Origin: Planococcus sp. MB-3u-03 | Lineage (GTDB): Bacteria; Bacillota; Bacilli; Bacillales_A; Planococcaceae | Direction of reading: 5' to 3' | DNA length: 64,000 nt | Assembly (NCBI RefSeq): GCF_002833405.1 | Contig: NZ_CP025135.1 | Location: 167,501 to 231,500 of the forward strand | Shown: positions 9,228-18,361 of the stretch, one piece after another | Position numbering within the stretch: the stretch's first letter is position 1 | How the letters are laid out: every line of letters begins with the position of its first letter | Position numbers and translations under genes: made by a program | Notes under the pieces: generated by a model | Databases searched by the model: none | Seen by the model: only the letters and a program-made list of their open reading frames with translations | Told to the model about the DNA's origin: nothing

Positions 9228-9400
9228 TATAGCGCCTGTACTGAAGAACTCGGACGGACCAGTCAGTCTTCAGTAGACGAGGAGGAGGAGTATCGAGATT
9301 TCGGCGGATACCTCCCGGCCGCGAAGCCCGGTCGTTATGTGCATGCTTAAAACAGTCGAGTGATCGATTGGACAACCAGCTTGCACGGGCTCACAACAAA
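9228..9400 (+). ncRNA. glmS ribozyme/riboswitch
   Basis: Matches the glmS catalytic riboswitch: the cleavage-site context TTATAGCGCC (cut expected between A9231 and G9232), a P2/P2a helix around CTGAAGAAC, the invariant GACGAGGA, ATCGAGATTTCGGCGGATA and CCTCCCGG core elements, then the P3/P4 region ending about 9400. GlcN6P triggers self-cleavage and mRNA decay, giving feedback on GlmS. It lies about 50 bp before the glmS start. Confidence 0.93.
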
Positions 9401-9422
9401 GCGTTTGCGAACGCTTATTTTG
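9398..9422 (+). promoter_or_regulatory. Small hairpin between the glmS ribozyme and the gene
   Basis: AAGCGTT-TGCG-AACGCTT followed by ATTTTG. It could be a 3' helix of the ribozyme mRNA fragment or a weak stop signal. Its role is unknown. Confidence 0.5.
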
Positions 9423-9451
9423 ACATTTAGAAAATTGGAGGAATATAAATT

Positions 9452-11254
9452 ATGTGTGGAATTGTCGGGTATATTGGTGAACAGGATTCAAAAGAGATTT
9501 TATTGAAAGGCTTGGAGCGTCTGGAGTACCGTGGATATGATTCAGCGGGGATTGCAGTACGCAACGGCGAAGGCATCAAAGTATTCAAAGAAAAAGGCCG
9601 CATTGCCGATTTGCGCGGAGTCGTGGAAGACGATGTGACAGGAAACACAGGAATCGGGCACACGCGCTGGGCAACGCATGGCAAGCCAAGCAAAGTCAAT
9701 GCTCACCCGCATCAGAATACATCAGACCGCTTCACGATCGTTCATAACGGCGTTATCGAGAACTACCATCACATCCAGCGCGACCATTTGGAAGGCGTGG
9801 AAATGGAGTCTGATACGGACACGGAAATCATCGTGCAATTGATCGGCAAATTTGTTGAAGAAGGCATGACGACCAAAGAAGCATTCAGCAAAGCTTTGAA
9901 ATTGATGAAAGGCTCGTACGCGATTGCATTGCTCGATGCAGAAGAAGAGCAGACGATCTACGTAGCGAAAAACAAGAGCCCGCTTCTTGTCGGACTTGGC
10001 GAGAACTTCAATGTCATCGCATCTGATGCAATGGCGATGCTGCAAGTGACGGACCAGTTCGTTGAATTGATGGATAAAGAAGTCGTCATCGTGAAAAAAG
10101 AAAGCGTACAGATCTTGACGCTCGACGGCGAAGAAGTAGCCCGCGACCCATTCACAGCAGAAATCGACATGAGCGATATCGATAAAGGCACATACCCGCA
10201 TTACATGCTGAAAGAAATCGATGAGCAGCCAGCGGTTATGCGCAAAATCATCCAAGCTTACCAAGACGAGAACGATCAATTGACGATCGATTCTTCAATT
10301 TTGGATGCACTCGAAACAGCAGACCGTCTGTACATCATTGCAGCAGGCACAAGCTACCACGCTGGCTTGATCGGCAAGGAATACTTGGAGAAAATGGCGG
10401 GAATTCCAGTAGAAGTACACGTAGCGAGCGAATTCGGCTACAACATGCCACTTCTTTCTGAAAACCCGTTGTTCATCTTCATTTCCCAGTCCGGCGAAAC
10501 AGCGGACAGCCGTCAAGTATTGGTGCGCATCAAAGAATTGGGCCATCCATCACTGACGGTCACGAACGTGGCAGGCTCTACGCTTTCACGCGAAGCTGAC
10601 CATACCTTATTGTTGCATGCAGGCCCTGAAATTGCGGTAGCATCTACAAAAGCATACACAGCGCAGTTAGCTGTACTTTCGATCTTGGCAGCAGTAACGG
10701 CAGAGCGCCGCGGCCGTGATATCGGTTTCGATTTGGTCCAGGAAATGGGCATCGTGGCGAATGCCGTGCAAGCACAAGTCGATATGAAAGAAGAACTTGA
10801 ACAGATTGCAACGGATTACCTTTCAACTACACGCAATTGCTTCTTCATCGGGCGTTTGATGGATTATTTCGTCGGCCTTGAAGGCGCATTGAAACTGAAA
10901 GAAATCTCTTACATCCAAGCAGAAGGCTTTGCTGGCGGGGAACTTAAGCACGGCACGATCGCATTGATCGAAGAAGGCACACCGGTCATCGCGCTCGCGA
11001 CGCAGGAATCCGTCAACTTGAACATCCGCGGAAACGTCAAAGAAGTGGCGGCACGCGGCGCAAATACATGCATCATCTCCATGGAAGGCTTGAACGAAGA
11101 AGGCGACAGCCACGTCTTGCCGAAAGTCCATGAATTGTTGACGCCGCTTGTATCGGTCATCCCGCTTCAGTTGATCAGCTATTATGCTGCTCTTCACCGC
11201 GATTGTGACGTCGATAAGCCGCGCAACTTGGCAAAATCCGTAACAGTTGAATAA
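9452..11254 (+). CDS. glmS: Glutamine--fructose-6-phosphate aminotransferase
   Basis: 600 aa, normal length. The N-terminal glutaminase domain starts [12 protein letters not shown], so Cys is exposed as the nucleophile after Met removal, and has GHTRWATHG and HNGVIENY. The C-terminal half carries two SIS isomerase domains ([46 protein letters not shown]) and ends [11 protein letters not shown]. It makes GlcN6P from fructose-6-phosphate and glutamine, the first committed step of cell-wall amino-sugar synthesis and the substrate supply for GlmM just upstream. It is regulated by the glmS ribozyme in its leader. Confidence 0.97.
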   Translation: MCGIVGYIGEQDSKEILLKGLERLEYRGYDSAGIAVRNGEGIKVFKEKGRIADLRGVVEDDVTGNTGIGHTRWATHGKPSKVNAHPHQNTSDRFTIVHNGVIENYHHIQRDHLEGVEMESDTDTEIIVQLIGKFVEEGMTTKEAFSKALKLMKGSYAIALLDAEEEQTIYVAKNKSPLLVGLGENFNVIASDAMAMLQVTDQFVELMDKEVVIVKKESVQILTLDGEEVARDPFTAEIDMSDIDKGTYPHYMLKEIDEQPAVMRKIIQAYQDENDQLTIDSSILDALETADRLYIIAAGTSYHAGLIGKEYLEKMAGIPVEVHVASEFGYNMPLLSENPLFIFISQSGETADSRQVLVRIKELGHPSLTVTNVAGSTLSREADHTLLLHAGPEIAVASTKAYTAQLAVLSILAAVTAERRGRDIGFDLVQEMGIVANAVQAQVDMKEELEQIATDYLSTTRNCFFIGRLMDYFVGLEGALKLKEISYIQAEGFAGGELKHGTIALIEEGTPVIALATQESVNLNIRGNVKEVAARGANTCIISMEGLNEEGDSHVLPKVHELLTPLVSVIPLQLISYYAALHRDCDVDKPRNLAKSVTVE

Positions 11255-11265
11255 GCAATGAGTGA

Positions 11266-11293
11266 ACTCCCGCATCCGTGCGGGGGTTTTTTA
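11266..11293 (+). terminator. Terminator of glmS
   Basis: Stem CCCGCA-TCCG-TGCGGG (extendable by G-U pairs) followed by GTTTTTTAT. Confidence 0.85.
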
Positions 11294-11395
11294 TTTCCCG
11301 GGGAATATCCTGGAATCCGCCAAAAGCCGTATCGTTTTTGTCGGGTGTGGGAAACATCGGGCATCTATAATGAAAGCAGTAAGGAGGCAGGGGAT

Positions 11396-12271
11396 ATGCT
11401 GAAACAAATGAACGAAGCGCTTGCCTATATTGAAGCGCATTTGGAAGAGGAAATCGACGAACGCGAGCTGGAGCGCATAGCTGGCACGTCCATTTACCAT
11501 TTTCGGCGAATGTTCTCTTTCTTGTCAGGCTTCACATTGGGCGAGTATATGAGAAAGCGGCGGCTGTCGAACGCCGCAGCGGACTTGCACGCTGGCATGA
11601 GTGTGACGGAAGCAGCGTTCAAATATGGCTATGATTCAGCCGATGGATTCTCGCGTGCTTTCAAGGAATGGGCAGGGATCAATCCTTCAACGGTCCAAAA
11701 GAGCGGCATGTTGAAGTCGTTCCCAAAACTGACCTTCCAGTCAACTATAAAAGGAGGAGTAGAAATGGAATACCGCATCGAAGAAAAACAGGCGTTCACT
11801 ATTATTGGCGTGAAGAAACGAGTGGCAATCCAATTCGAAGGGGAAAATGAAGAAATTATGACGCTTGCCAAAAGCATATCAGCGGAACAACGTGAGGAAA
11901 TGCGCAGCTATGCAGATATGGAACCGCATCAAGTGATCAATGCATCATTCAATTTTGACGAAGGGCGCATGGATGAACAAGGCAGTTTGGATCACATGAT
12001 CGGCTTTTTGACGGCGAAAAATGTCGAGGCTGGTAACGGACTTGATCGAGTCGAAGTGCCCGCACTTACGTGGGCGGTGTTTAAAGCAGAAGGGGAATTT
12101 CCTCGTGTGATGCAAGAGACATGGGGAAAAATCGTCTCCGAATGGCTGCCATCGTCCGGTTATGAACTGGCCGAAGCACCGGAAATTTCATTTACTGGTG
12201 ATTTGTCAGATCCCGCTCATGTGAAAAGTGAGATTTGGATGGCAGTTCGTAAAACGACTCTGACAAAATGA
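11396..12271 (+). CDS. AraC-family regulator with GyrI-like effector domain
   Basis: 291 aa. An N-terminal AraC/XylS double helix-turn-helix (about residues 1-105; IAGTSIYHFRRMFSFLSG and EAAFKYGYDSADGFSRAFKE) is followed by a GyrI/Rob-type small-molecule-binding domain (from about residue 124, MEYRIEEKQAFTIIGVKKR). AAGGAGG lies 8 bases before the ATG at 11396. This is the inverse of E. coli Rob only in detail and is common in Bacilli as a multidrug or stress sensor. An internal in-frame ATG at 11765 is preceded by AAAGGAGG and could yield the GyrI domain alone. The ligand and targets are unknown. Confidence 0.85.
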   Translation: MLKQMNEALAYIEAHLEEEIDERELERIAGTSIYHFRRMFSFLSGFTLGEYMRKRRLSNAAADLHAGMSVTEAAFKYGYDSADGFSRAFKEWAGINPSTVQKSGMLKSFPKLTFQSTIKGGVEMEYRIEEKQAFTIIGVKKRVAIQFEGENEEIMTLAKSISAEQREEMRSYADMEPHQVINASFNFDEGRMDEQGSLDHMIGFLTAKNVEAGNGLDRVEVPALTWAVFKAEGEFPRVMQETWGKIVSEWLPSSGYELAEAPEISFTGDLSDPAHVKSEIWMAVRKTTLTK

Positions 12272-12318
12272 TGGCATGAAATTGATATGAATAGAAGAAA
12301 GAATATTCACTCTTTTCA

Positions 12319-12347
12319 TTGAAAAAAGTTGTTTTTTCTCCTATGAT
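12319..12347 (+). promoter_or_regulatory. Sigma-A promoter of the FMN reductase gene
   Basis: TTGAAA (12319-12324), 17-bp spacer, TATGAT (12342-12347), about 60 bp before the start codon. Confidence 0.6.
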
Positions 12348-12409
12348 GAAAAGGCATCGAGATCTGCATACATGCGGCACGAGAGGTTCATCATAAAGGA
12401 GGCGGAGTT

Positions 12410-12982
12410 ATGACGAAAATAGGCATCATTACCGGCAGCACACGTCCAGGGCGCAATAGCCTGCAAGTGGCGGAATGGGTGAAAGGCATCGCCGACCAGC
12501 GCGGCGATGCTGATTATGAACTCGTGGATTTGGCTGAATACAATCTGCCGATGTATGCAGAGCCGGTTTCTGCGGCGTATAGCCAGGACTATCAGACGCC
12601 TGAAGCCATTCCATGGGCGCAAAAGATTGCGGAGTTGGACGGTTATGTATTCATTTGCCCGGAGTACAACCATGGCGTTACGTCAGCGTTAAAGAATGCC
12701 ATCGATTATTTGTACATCGAATGGAATAATAAGGCGGCAGGCATTGTCAGCTATGGGTCAGCAGGCGGTGTCCGGGCAGCGGAATCCTTGCGCATCATCA
12801 TGGCGGAACTGCAAGTGGCCACGGTGAGGACCCATCCTGCCATGTCCTTGTTTACGGATTTCGTGAAAATGAGTGAATTTAAGCCGGCAGCAGTCCACGA
12901 AAAATCGGTCAATGCCATGCTTGATCAAGTGAACGCTTGGACAAACGCATTGGAACCTTTACGCAAAGGATCCAACGAATAA
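12410..12982 (+). CDS. NAD(P)H-dependent FMN reductase family protein
   Basis: 190 aa. A flavodoxin-like fold with the family signatures GSTRPGRNSLQVAEWV (phosphate loop, residues 7-22) and CPEYNHGVTSALKNAIDYL. Members reduce FMN, quinones, azo compounds or chromate with NAD(P)H in the cytosol; the substrate here is not predictable. AAGGAGG precedes the ATG. It is monocistronic, with its own promoter and a long perfect terminator. Confidence 0.85.
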   Translation: MTKIGIITGSTRPGRNSLQVAEWVKGIADQRGDADYELVDLAEYNLPMYAEPVSAAYSQDYQTPEAIPWAQKIAELDGYVFICPEYNHGVTSALKNAIDYLYIEWNNKAAGIVSYGSAGGVRAAESLRIIMAELQVATVRTHPAMSLFTDFVKMSEFKPAAVHEKSVNAMLDQVNAWTNALEPLRKGSNE

Positions 12983-12997
12983 CACTTTCCCTTCTTT

Positions 12998-13046
12998 CCT
13001 GGATGACAGACGCGAACAATGGCGTCTGTCATCCAGGATTTTATTT
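12998..13046 (+). terminator. Strong terminator of the FMN reductase gene
   Basis: Perfect 16-bp stem (12998-13013 with 13022-13037, CCTGGATGACAGACGC and its complement) with an 8-base loop and an ATTTTATTTTT tail. Confidence 0.93.
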
Positions 13047-13145
13047 TTGTTGAGAATGAAAGCTGCGATATCATTTTAACCGGTATGGAAGAAAGTGTAT
13101 TATGAAAAGAGACAACAAAGAGTTTGCAGGAAATGAGGAATTTGA

Positions 13146-14021
13146 GTGGGGAAGATAACAGAAAAAAGAACAAGCAAGCGGGCCAAGAAGCTGTTGCGGG
13201 CCATTGCGGTCGTCATCGGTGGATTCATTACAGCGTATGGGCTCGAAGCCGTATTGATTCCGAATAATGTATCGGACGGCGGCGTGACGGGGCTGAGCAT
13301 CGTCGGTTCACAGCTGACCGGCATGCAGCTCGGGATTTTAATCGGCTTGCTGAATATCCCGTTCGTCTATCTCGGATACAAACAGATTGGTAAGAGTTTT
13401 GCCATCTATTCGGTGATCGGCATTGCCGCTTTGGCATACGGAACGACCATCATGCACCATGTCCCGCCGATTGTCGAAGGCGACTCGCTGCTCGTGACTG
13501 TGGTCGGAGGCATCATTATCGGTTTCGGCATGGGGCTTGCGCTGCGCAATGGCGGCGCGTTGGACGGCATCGATATGCTCGCGGTATTGCTATCGCGGAA
13601 ATTGCCGTTTGGCACGAGTGATTTGATTTTATTCCTGAACTTATTCGTCTTTATCGTCGTGTCGACGGTTTTCGGATTGCAGGGCGCGTTCTTGTCGGGG
13701 ATCGCTTATTTCATCGCTTCCAAAGTGATCCATATGGTGGAGGAAGGCTTGAGCGGTTCGAAGACGTATAAGATCATCACGAGTGAACCCGAGAATATGG
13801 TCGAGACGATCCGCGACCGCTTGGGGCGCAGTGCTACATACAATTTGGTCAAAGGGGCGTATACCAACGAAGACTATAAGGAAATTACGTGCATCATCAA
13901 CCGCCTCGAAGACAGCAAGATGAAGGAAATCATTTACGAAATCGACCCGCAGGCCTTTGTGGCGGTGTATGATGTCGCTGAAGTAAAAGGCGGGAATTTC
14001 AAGAAGCGCGATATCCATTAA
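13146..14021 (+). CDS. YitT-family membrane protein (DUF161/DUF2179)
   Basis: 291 aa beginning at GTG (GTGGGGAAG) after GAGG; no better ATG exists. Five hydrophobic segments lie in the first about 200 residues (AIAVVIGGFITAYGLEAVLIP with VSDGGVTGLSIV, then LLVTVVGGIIIGFGMGLALRNGG), followed by a cytosolic DUF2179 domain (KTYKIITSEPENMVETIRDRLGR). These proteins are widespread and multicopy in Bacilli; their transport substrate is not established. Two small genes follow closely on the same strand. Confidence 0.85.
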   Translation: MGKITEKRTSKRAKKLLRAIAVVIGGFITAYGLEAVLIPNNVSDGGVTGLSIVGSQLTGMQLGILIGLLNIPFVYLGYKQIGKSFAIYSVIGIAALAYGTTIMHHVPPIVEGDSLLVTVVGGIIIGFGMGLALRNGGALDGIDMLAVLLSRKLPFGTSDLILFLNLFVFIVVSTVFGLQGAFLSGIAYFIASKVIHMVEEGLSGSKTYKIITSEPENMVETIRDRLGRSATYNLVKGAYTNEDYKEITCIINRLEDSKMKEIIYEIDPQAFVAVYDVAEVKGGNFKKRDIH

Positions 14022-14040
14022 TGAAACAGGGGGAGACGAT

Positions 14041-14421
14041 ATGATCATCGGATTGCATCACGCACAAATTACCATCCCGAAAGGGGCAGAAGCGGAAGGA
14101 AAAGCGTTTTATTGTGACCTGCTCGGCTTGCAGGAAATCGATAAGCCGGAAGCATTGAGAGGACGCGGCGGCTTTTGGCTCGTCGTCGGACAACAGGAAG
14201 TGCATGTCGGGACTGAAGACGGATTTGACCGTTTGGCGACAAAGGCGCATCTAGCGTATCAAGTAGAAGACATCCACTATTGGCGCGAGCGGCTGGAAAC
14301 GAACGCTGTTGAAATTCTGGAGGCGGTGCCGATTCCGGGATTTGCGCGTTTTGAATTCCGCGATCCGTTCGGCAACCGGGTGGAAATGATTCAACAGGAA
14401 GGGGCGGGAGAAAGCCAATGA
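14041..14421 (+). CDS. VOC-family (glyoxalase/bleomycin-resistance-like) protein
   Basis: 126 aa with the paired beta-alpha-beta-beta-beta pattern of the vicinal oxygen chelate fold: IGLHHAQITIPKG at the N-terminus, a central LAYQVEDIHYWRERLE, and FEFRDPFGNRVEMIQ at the C-terminus with the usual metal-ligand Glu. The substrate is unknown. The ATG at 14041 follows GGGGGAG. It overlaps the next gene by 4 bp (ATGA), so the two are co-translated. Confidence 0.8.
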   Translation: MIIGLHHAQITIPKGAEAEGKAFYCDLLGLQEIDKPEALRGRGGFWLVVGQQEVHVGTEDGFDRLATKAHLAYQVEDIHYWRERLETNAVEILEAVPIPGFARFEFRDPFGNRVEMIQQEGAGESQ

Positions 14422-14840
14422 AAGTGATAGCTGGATCAGATCGACAAGATAGTGAATTTATTCGAAACAAAGTGATTGAGCACAATATGAAGAACTTGCC
14501 GGACGAGGTGAAGACGCCGGTTGAGCATCTAAATTTTGTGCTGAAAGACGAGGACGGCACAATCATGGGCGGCCTCACCGCTACTACGTTCTGGCAGCAT
14601 TTGCATGTCGACTTTTTGTGGGTGGATGACAGCCTGAGAGGGCAAGGCCAAGGCAGTGCATTGCTTGAGCAGATGGAGCAGGCGGCGAAAGAAAAAGGCT
14701 GCCGCTTGATCACGCTCGATACGTTCAGCTTCCAGGCGCCTGATTTCTACAAACGAAACGGCTACGAAGTGTTCGGCATGCTTGAAGATCACCCGAAAGG
14801 CTTCAGCCAGTATTTTCTGCAGAAGCGATTGGATAATTAG
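14418..14840 (+). CDS. GNAT-family N-acetyltransferase
   Basis: 140 aa. The acetyl-CoA-binding motif A is clear (WVDDSLRGQGQGSALLEQME), preceded by GGLTATTFWQHLHVDFLWV and followed by LDTFSFQAPDFYKRNGYEVFG, the arrangement of small-molecule GNATs. The start overlaps the stop of the upstream VOC gene. The substrate is unknown. Confidence 0.85.
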   Translation: MKVIAGSDRQDSEFIRNKVIEHNMKNLPDEVKTPVEHLNFVLKDEDGTIMGGLTATTFWQHLHVDFLWVDDSLRGQGQGSALLEQMEQAAKEKGCRLITLDTFSFQAPDFYKRNGYEVFGMLEDHPKGFSQYFLQKRLDN

Positions 14841-14848
14841 CAGACAAG

Positions 14849-14877
14849 GCCGGCCTGATTACAGGCTGGTTTTTTCT
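14849..14877 (+). terminator. Terminator after the GNAT gene
   Basis: CCGGCCTG-ATTA-CAGGCTGG stem with a TTTTTT tail. Confidence 0.8.
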
Positions 14878-14900
14878 ATGGAAAAAATTTCATTCACTAA

Positions 14901-14955
14901 CTTGTAATGCAAGGGTTTATCGTTTATGATGATTTTATAACACTTGCATTGCAAG
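14901..14955 (+). promoter_or_regulatory. padR promoter with two palindromic operators
   Basis: Promoter TTGTAA (14902-14907), 17-bp spacer, TATGAT (14925-14930). Two 13-bp palindromes, CTTGTAATGCAAG (14901-14913) and CTTGCATTGCAAG (14943-14955), overlap the -35 element and the early transcribed region, with centres 42 bp (about four helical turns) apart. The layout suits autorepression by the PadR protein encoded just downstream. Confidence 0.75.
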
Positions 14956-14981
14956 GTAGCGAAGTGACAGAGAAAGGGCTG

Positions 14982-15320
14982 ATGCGCAAAGTGGCGGATT
15001 CTACACAAATGCTCAAAGGGATTTTAGATGGCTGCATCTTGTCGATTATCGAAGAAGGCGAGATTTATGGCTATGAACTGGCCGAAAAGCTGCAGAGCTA
15101 CGGATTTCAATCATTCAGCGAAGGCAGCATCTATCCGCTGCTATTGCGGATGCAAAAAGAAGGGCTCGTGTCGAGTGTGCAGCGGAAATCGACAGCCGGG
15201 CCGAAGCGTAAGTATTATTCATTAACGGAAGCGGGACAAGCGGAGCTGGAGCAATTTCTCGGACGCTGGGCTGATTTGAAGCAATCGGTCGATGCGGTCA
15301 TCACTAAAGGAGGGCACTGA
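14982..15320 (+). CDS. PadR-family transcriptional regulator
   Basis: 112 aa, the normal length of short PadR proteins. The winged helix contains LDGCILSIIEEGEIYGYEL and FSEGSIYPLLLRMQKEGLV, then GPKRKYYSLTEAGQAEL. The start at 14982 (MRKVADSTQ) is chosen because the promoter -10 lies at 14925, which rules out the in-frame ATG at 14907. It is coupled to the next gene, a HAAS-domain membrane protein; PadR with a HAAS membrane partner is a recurring Firmicutes pair. A dual palindromic operator lies upstream. Confidence 0.88.
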   Translation: MRKVADSTQMLKGILDGCILSIIEEGEIYGYELAEKLQSYGFQSFSEGSIYPLLLRMQKEGLVSSVQRKSTAGPKRKYYSLTEAGQAELEQFLGRWADLKQSVDAVITKGGH

Positions 15321-15321
15321 T

Positions 15322-16080
15322 ATGCTATCTGCAAAATCTGAACAATTCCTGATCGAACTGCGCATGTATTTGGTACAGCGGGGAAAAAGCGATGAAGACA
15401 TCAATGAAGTGGTCGATGAACTGGAAAGCCATTTGATCGAATCGGAGAAACACGGCAAAAGCGTCGAGAGCATCGTCGGGAAAGACCCGAAACAGTATAT
15501 GAAAAGCATTGGGGCGTCGCTGCCGATTGCGGCGAAAGAATTGATGGTCCTCATCCCGGCGACGGTGCTGGTGATTGTCGCATATTTGGCGTATGTACCA
15601 GCCTTGTCAGGGGATTTCAACTTATCGCAAACGGTACTTTGGGGCATCATTCCGGTCGTCTTGAGCCTTGTTATCTACAGTTTCTTGATTTTCAAAGTGT
15701 TTCCGAAGTTTCACGATCAGCCGGTAAAGCTCGGCGTGATCGCGGTAACTATTTCAACTTTGGTCATCGGCTTTTGGGTGGCATTTTATTTATGGATGGT
15801 TCCAGAGAATACAGCGGCTTACTTCACGGCAACGGCTGAACAGAATTATATGATTGTCGCCGTCTGCCTTGTCGCGTTTATCGCCTATGCGCTGTACACG
15901 AAATCCTGGATTACGATTATCGTCGCGGCGTTAATGAGTGCGGGGCCGCTTGCGGAAAAATGGATCCCTAAGAATGTAAATGAAGACCCGTTTTATATCG
16001 CCGTGGCCATCGGGATTTTCGTCTTGATCGGTATTGCGGTCATCTGGTTGTTGATGCGAAAACGGCATAAAACGGCTTAA
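15322..16080 (+). CDS. HAAS (DUF1700-like) domain membrane protein
   Basis: 252 aa, starting at 15322 after AAGGAGGG. The N-terminal cytosolic helical domain (about residues 1-70; LRMYLVQRGKSDEDINEVVDELESHLIE) is a HAAS/DUF1700-type module. It is followed by about six transmembrane helices, ending in a basic tail (RKRHKTA). It is co-transcribed with padR, 1 bp after its stop. The role is not established; such modules are thought to relay between membrane state and the PadR partner, which is inference here. Confidence 0.75.
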   Translation: MLSAKSEQFLIELRMYLVQRGKSDEDINEVVDELESHLIESEKHGKSVESIVGKDPKQYMKSIGASLPIAAKELMVLIPATVLVIVAYLAYVPALSGDFNLSQTVLWGIIPVVLSLVIYSFLIFKVFPKFHDQPVKLGVIAVTISTLVIGFWVAFYLWMVPENTAAYFTATAEQNYMIVAVCLVAFIAYALYTKSWITIIVAALMSAGPLAEKWIPKNVNEDPFYIAVAIGIFVLIGIAVIWLLMRKRHKTA

Positions 16081-16088
16081 GTCATCAG

Positions 16089-17135
16089 TTAAACAGAAGG
16101 CTTGTCTTCACTTTGGATATCGCCGACCAATTCTTCGAGCAAATCTTCCAAGGTGATGAGGCCGGCCGTTCCACCGTATTCATCAAGCACGATGGCTAAA
16201 TGGTTATGGCTTTTCTGCATTTCCAGGAACACTTCGTCGATTCCGCGCTTTTCAAACACAAAATGGGGCGCCCTCATGATTTGACGAATATCGAAGGCTT
16301 GCTGCTGGGGAGTTTCCCGATAACGGACCAAGTCTTTGATGTGGAGCGTACCGATCATATGGTCCGTATCTTGTTCATATATAGGGAATTTGCTGAAAGG
16401 GTGGTCGGTGACGAGCTGCACGACTTGTGCCAATGAATCGCCGATGGAAATAGCGATGATGTCTGTCGGGTGAACCATGATGTCTTCGACAGCTTTGTCG
16501 TTGAATTCAAAAGCGCGCGTGATGATGAATTGCTCCATGTCTTCGATGGTGCCTTTTTCCTTGCTGGCTTCGAGCATGAGCCGGATTTCTTCTTCTGTTT
16601 CTTCCGGCACAGGTTGATGGGGATCGATGCCAAACAGGCGAATTACTCCGTTTGTTGACCAAGAGAGAATGGTGACGAATGGGCTGGTGAGGACCGCGAG
16701 CACGCGCAGCGGATAGATCATGGCCATTGCAATGGGCTGCGGTTTTTGGAAGGCGAGCCGCTTTGGCACCAATTCCCCGAAGACGAGCGTGAAGTAGGAC
16801 AACAGTAACGTGATGAAGATCAAGGAAGTGATTTGTACGATACCGGGGAGACGGGAAGCGACGTCCCTTGGACATAGAGCGACAATTCATCCGCAAAGCT
16901 ATCCGCAGCGAAAGCGCTCGCCAAAAGCCCGCGAGCGTAATGCCGATCTGGATCGTCGCGAGGAACTGGCTCGGCTGCGACAGCATGGCGTCGATTAGCT
17001 GGGCTTTTATTGCCTGACTCGGCCATCTTCTTGATCTTGTAGTCATTCAATGAAATCAACGCGATTTCAGACGCCGCAAACAAGGCGTTTGGCGAAAATC
17101 AATGCAATCAATACTCCAAGTGCCCATCCCATCAT
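16089..17135 (-). pseudogene. CorC/TlyC-family (CNNM) membrane protein, frameshifted
   Basis: An intact reading would give a CNNM transmembrane domain plus two CBS domains, but the N-terminal third is spread over three frames. Reading from the ATG at 17135, the frame breaks near 17090 (IFA/ALFAAS: AAAC for AAC), near 17009 (ESGNK/AQLIDAML: A-run), near 16935 (TLAGF/LASAF: one T short) and near 16837 (VSYKS/SLIFITLLL). The rest, from 16823 to 16089, is open and contains GELVPKRLAFQ and CBS sequences ending EELVGDIQSEDKPSV, without a CorC C-terminal domain. Two parallel paralogs lie upstream. Indels sit in or near short homopolymers, so sequencing error is possible. Confidence 0.8.
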
Positions 17136-17265
17136 GGAAGCCCCCTTGTGATCCTCGGTAGTCGAGCCGGTTGAACCTGAAAGCCTAACGAAAACGGAGA
17201 GTTGTGAAGGTGCTGATTAGCTTCAGTTTAGCTGAAAAATTTCAGGAAACCAATCATATGCAACG

Positions 17266-17297
17266 AAAAGAAGAGCTGCCGCAGCAGCTCTTCTTTT
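17266..17297 (-). terminator. Bidirectional-looking hairpin after the short CNNM gene
   Basis: Stem AAAAGAAGAGCTGC / GCAGCTCTTCTTTT with a CGCA loop, placed directly after the stop of the minus-strand gene at 17303. Confidence 0.85.
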
Positions 17298-17302
17298 ATG
17301 AA

Positions 17303-18361
17303 TCAATAAACGGTGCCGGCTTCGAACGATTCGTCGCTGATTTCGCCGACGATTTCCTCGAGAATGTCTTCCATCGTCACGAGGCCTGCGATGCGTCCGT
17401 CTTTTCCGGTAATGACGGCCATATGCGTCCGGCTTTGCTGCATGCTGGCGAGCACTTTTTGGATCGGCGTGTTTTCCGGGAAGCTCGGCATCGGATGCAG
17501 GAACGTATCCGGGGCCGGGGTTCTGCCGGCTGCCATGCTCGTCAGCAATTCTTTCGTGTTGATGAAGCCGAGCAGGCGGTTGGGGTCTCCACCTTCCGTC
17601 ACGGGATAGCGTGTATACTCATGGCCATCGAGGACTTCGAAAAGTTGTTCCTGGGTCAAGGAACTTTCGACCGAGACGATTTTCTCTTTCGGGATCATGA
17701 TGTGCTTGACGATGCGCTCATCGAAATCGAAAATATTTTTCAAATACGTCAGCTCGGTCTGGTTAATCTCGCCGCTTTGGTAACTTTCAGCCATGATCAA
17801 CTTCAATTCCTCTTCGGAATGGGCTTCCGTATGGCCGCTCGGCTCCACTTTGAACAAGCGCAAAAACAAGCGCGCTGAGCCGTTCAACAGCCAGATGAAC
17901 GGGCTCATGATTTTCCCGAACCAGTAGAGTGGCGGGGCAAGCAATAAGGTCATGCGTTCTGCGTATTGGATCGCCAAAGTTTTCGGAGCCAGTTCGCCGA
18001 TGACAACGTGCAAGAAGGTCACGATGCTGAGGGCGATGGCATAGGATAAAATGGTTGCGATGGCAGGGGACAAATTGAATTCCTCAAACAGTGGATGCAA
18101 TAAGCGTTCAACAGTCGGTTCCCCGAGCGCCCCGAGAATCAATGCCGTAATCGTGATGCCCAGCTGGCAGGCAGAGAGGTAATAATCGAGTTTGTCTGCC
18201 ACTTCTTTGGCGCGCACGGCTTTTTTATTGCCTTCCGAAATCAATTGGTCGATCCGTGACATCCTTACTTTCAAAATGGCGAATTCGGCGCCGACAAAAA
18301 ACGCAGTCGCCAAAATCATTAAAGCTACGAGCAATAAGTTAATTATTATTTGTCCATCCAA
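17303..18361 (-). CDS. CorC/TlyC-family (CNNM) CBS-domain membrane protein, short form
   Basis: 352 aa. The CNNM transmembrane domain (FFVGAEFAILKVRMSRIDQLI, YLSACQLGITITALILGALG, HVVIGELAPKTLAIQYAER) is followed by a CBS pair (KHIMIPKEKIVSVE; AGLVTMEDILEEIVGEI), ending soon after it. The CorC C-terminal domain of the neighbouring paralog is missing. Such proteins (B. subtilis MpfA/YhdP type) are linked to Mg2+ export. The start is TTG at 18361; a GGAGGTG site lies 25 nt upstream, separated from it by a CCCCC/GGGGG hairpin. It follows the full-length paralog by 34 bp. Confidence 0.85.
   Translation of the reverse strand: MDGQIIINLLLVALMILATAFFVGAEFAILKVRMSRIDQLISEGNKKAVRAKEVADKLDYYLSACQLGITITALILGALGEPTVERLLHPLFEEFNLSPAIATILSYAIALSIVTFLHVVIGELAPKTLAIQYAERMTLLLAPPLYWFGKIMSPFIWLLNGSARLFLRLFKVEPSGHTEAHSEEELKLIMAESYQSGEINQTELTYLKNIFDFDERIVKHIMIPKEKIVSVESSLTQEQLFEVLDGHEYTRYPVTEGGDPNRLLGFINTKELLTSMAAGRTPAPDTFLHPMPSFPENTPIQKVLASMQQSRTHMAVITGKDGRIAGLVTMEDILEEIVGEISDESFEAGTVY

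Noticed and set aside
14907..14981. Longer PadR start at 14907
   Set aside because: It lies between the -35 and -10 elements of the padR promoter and would not be in the transcript.
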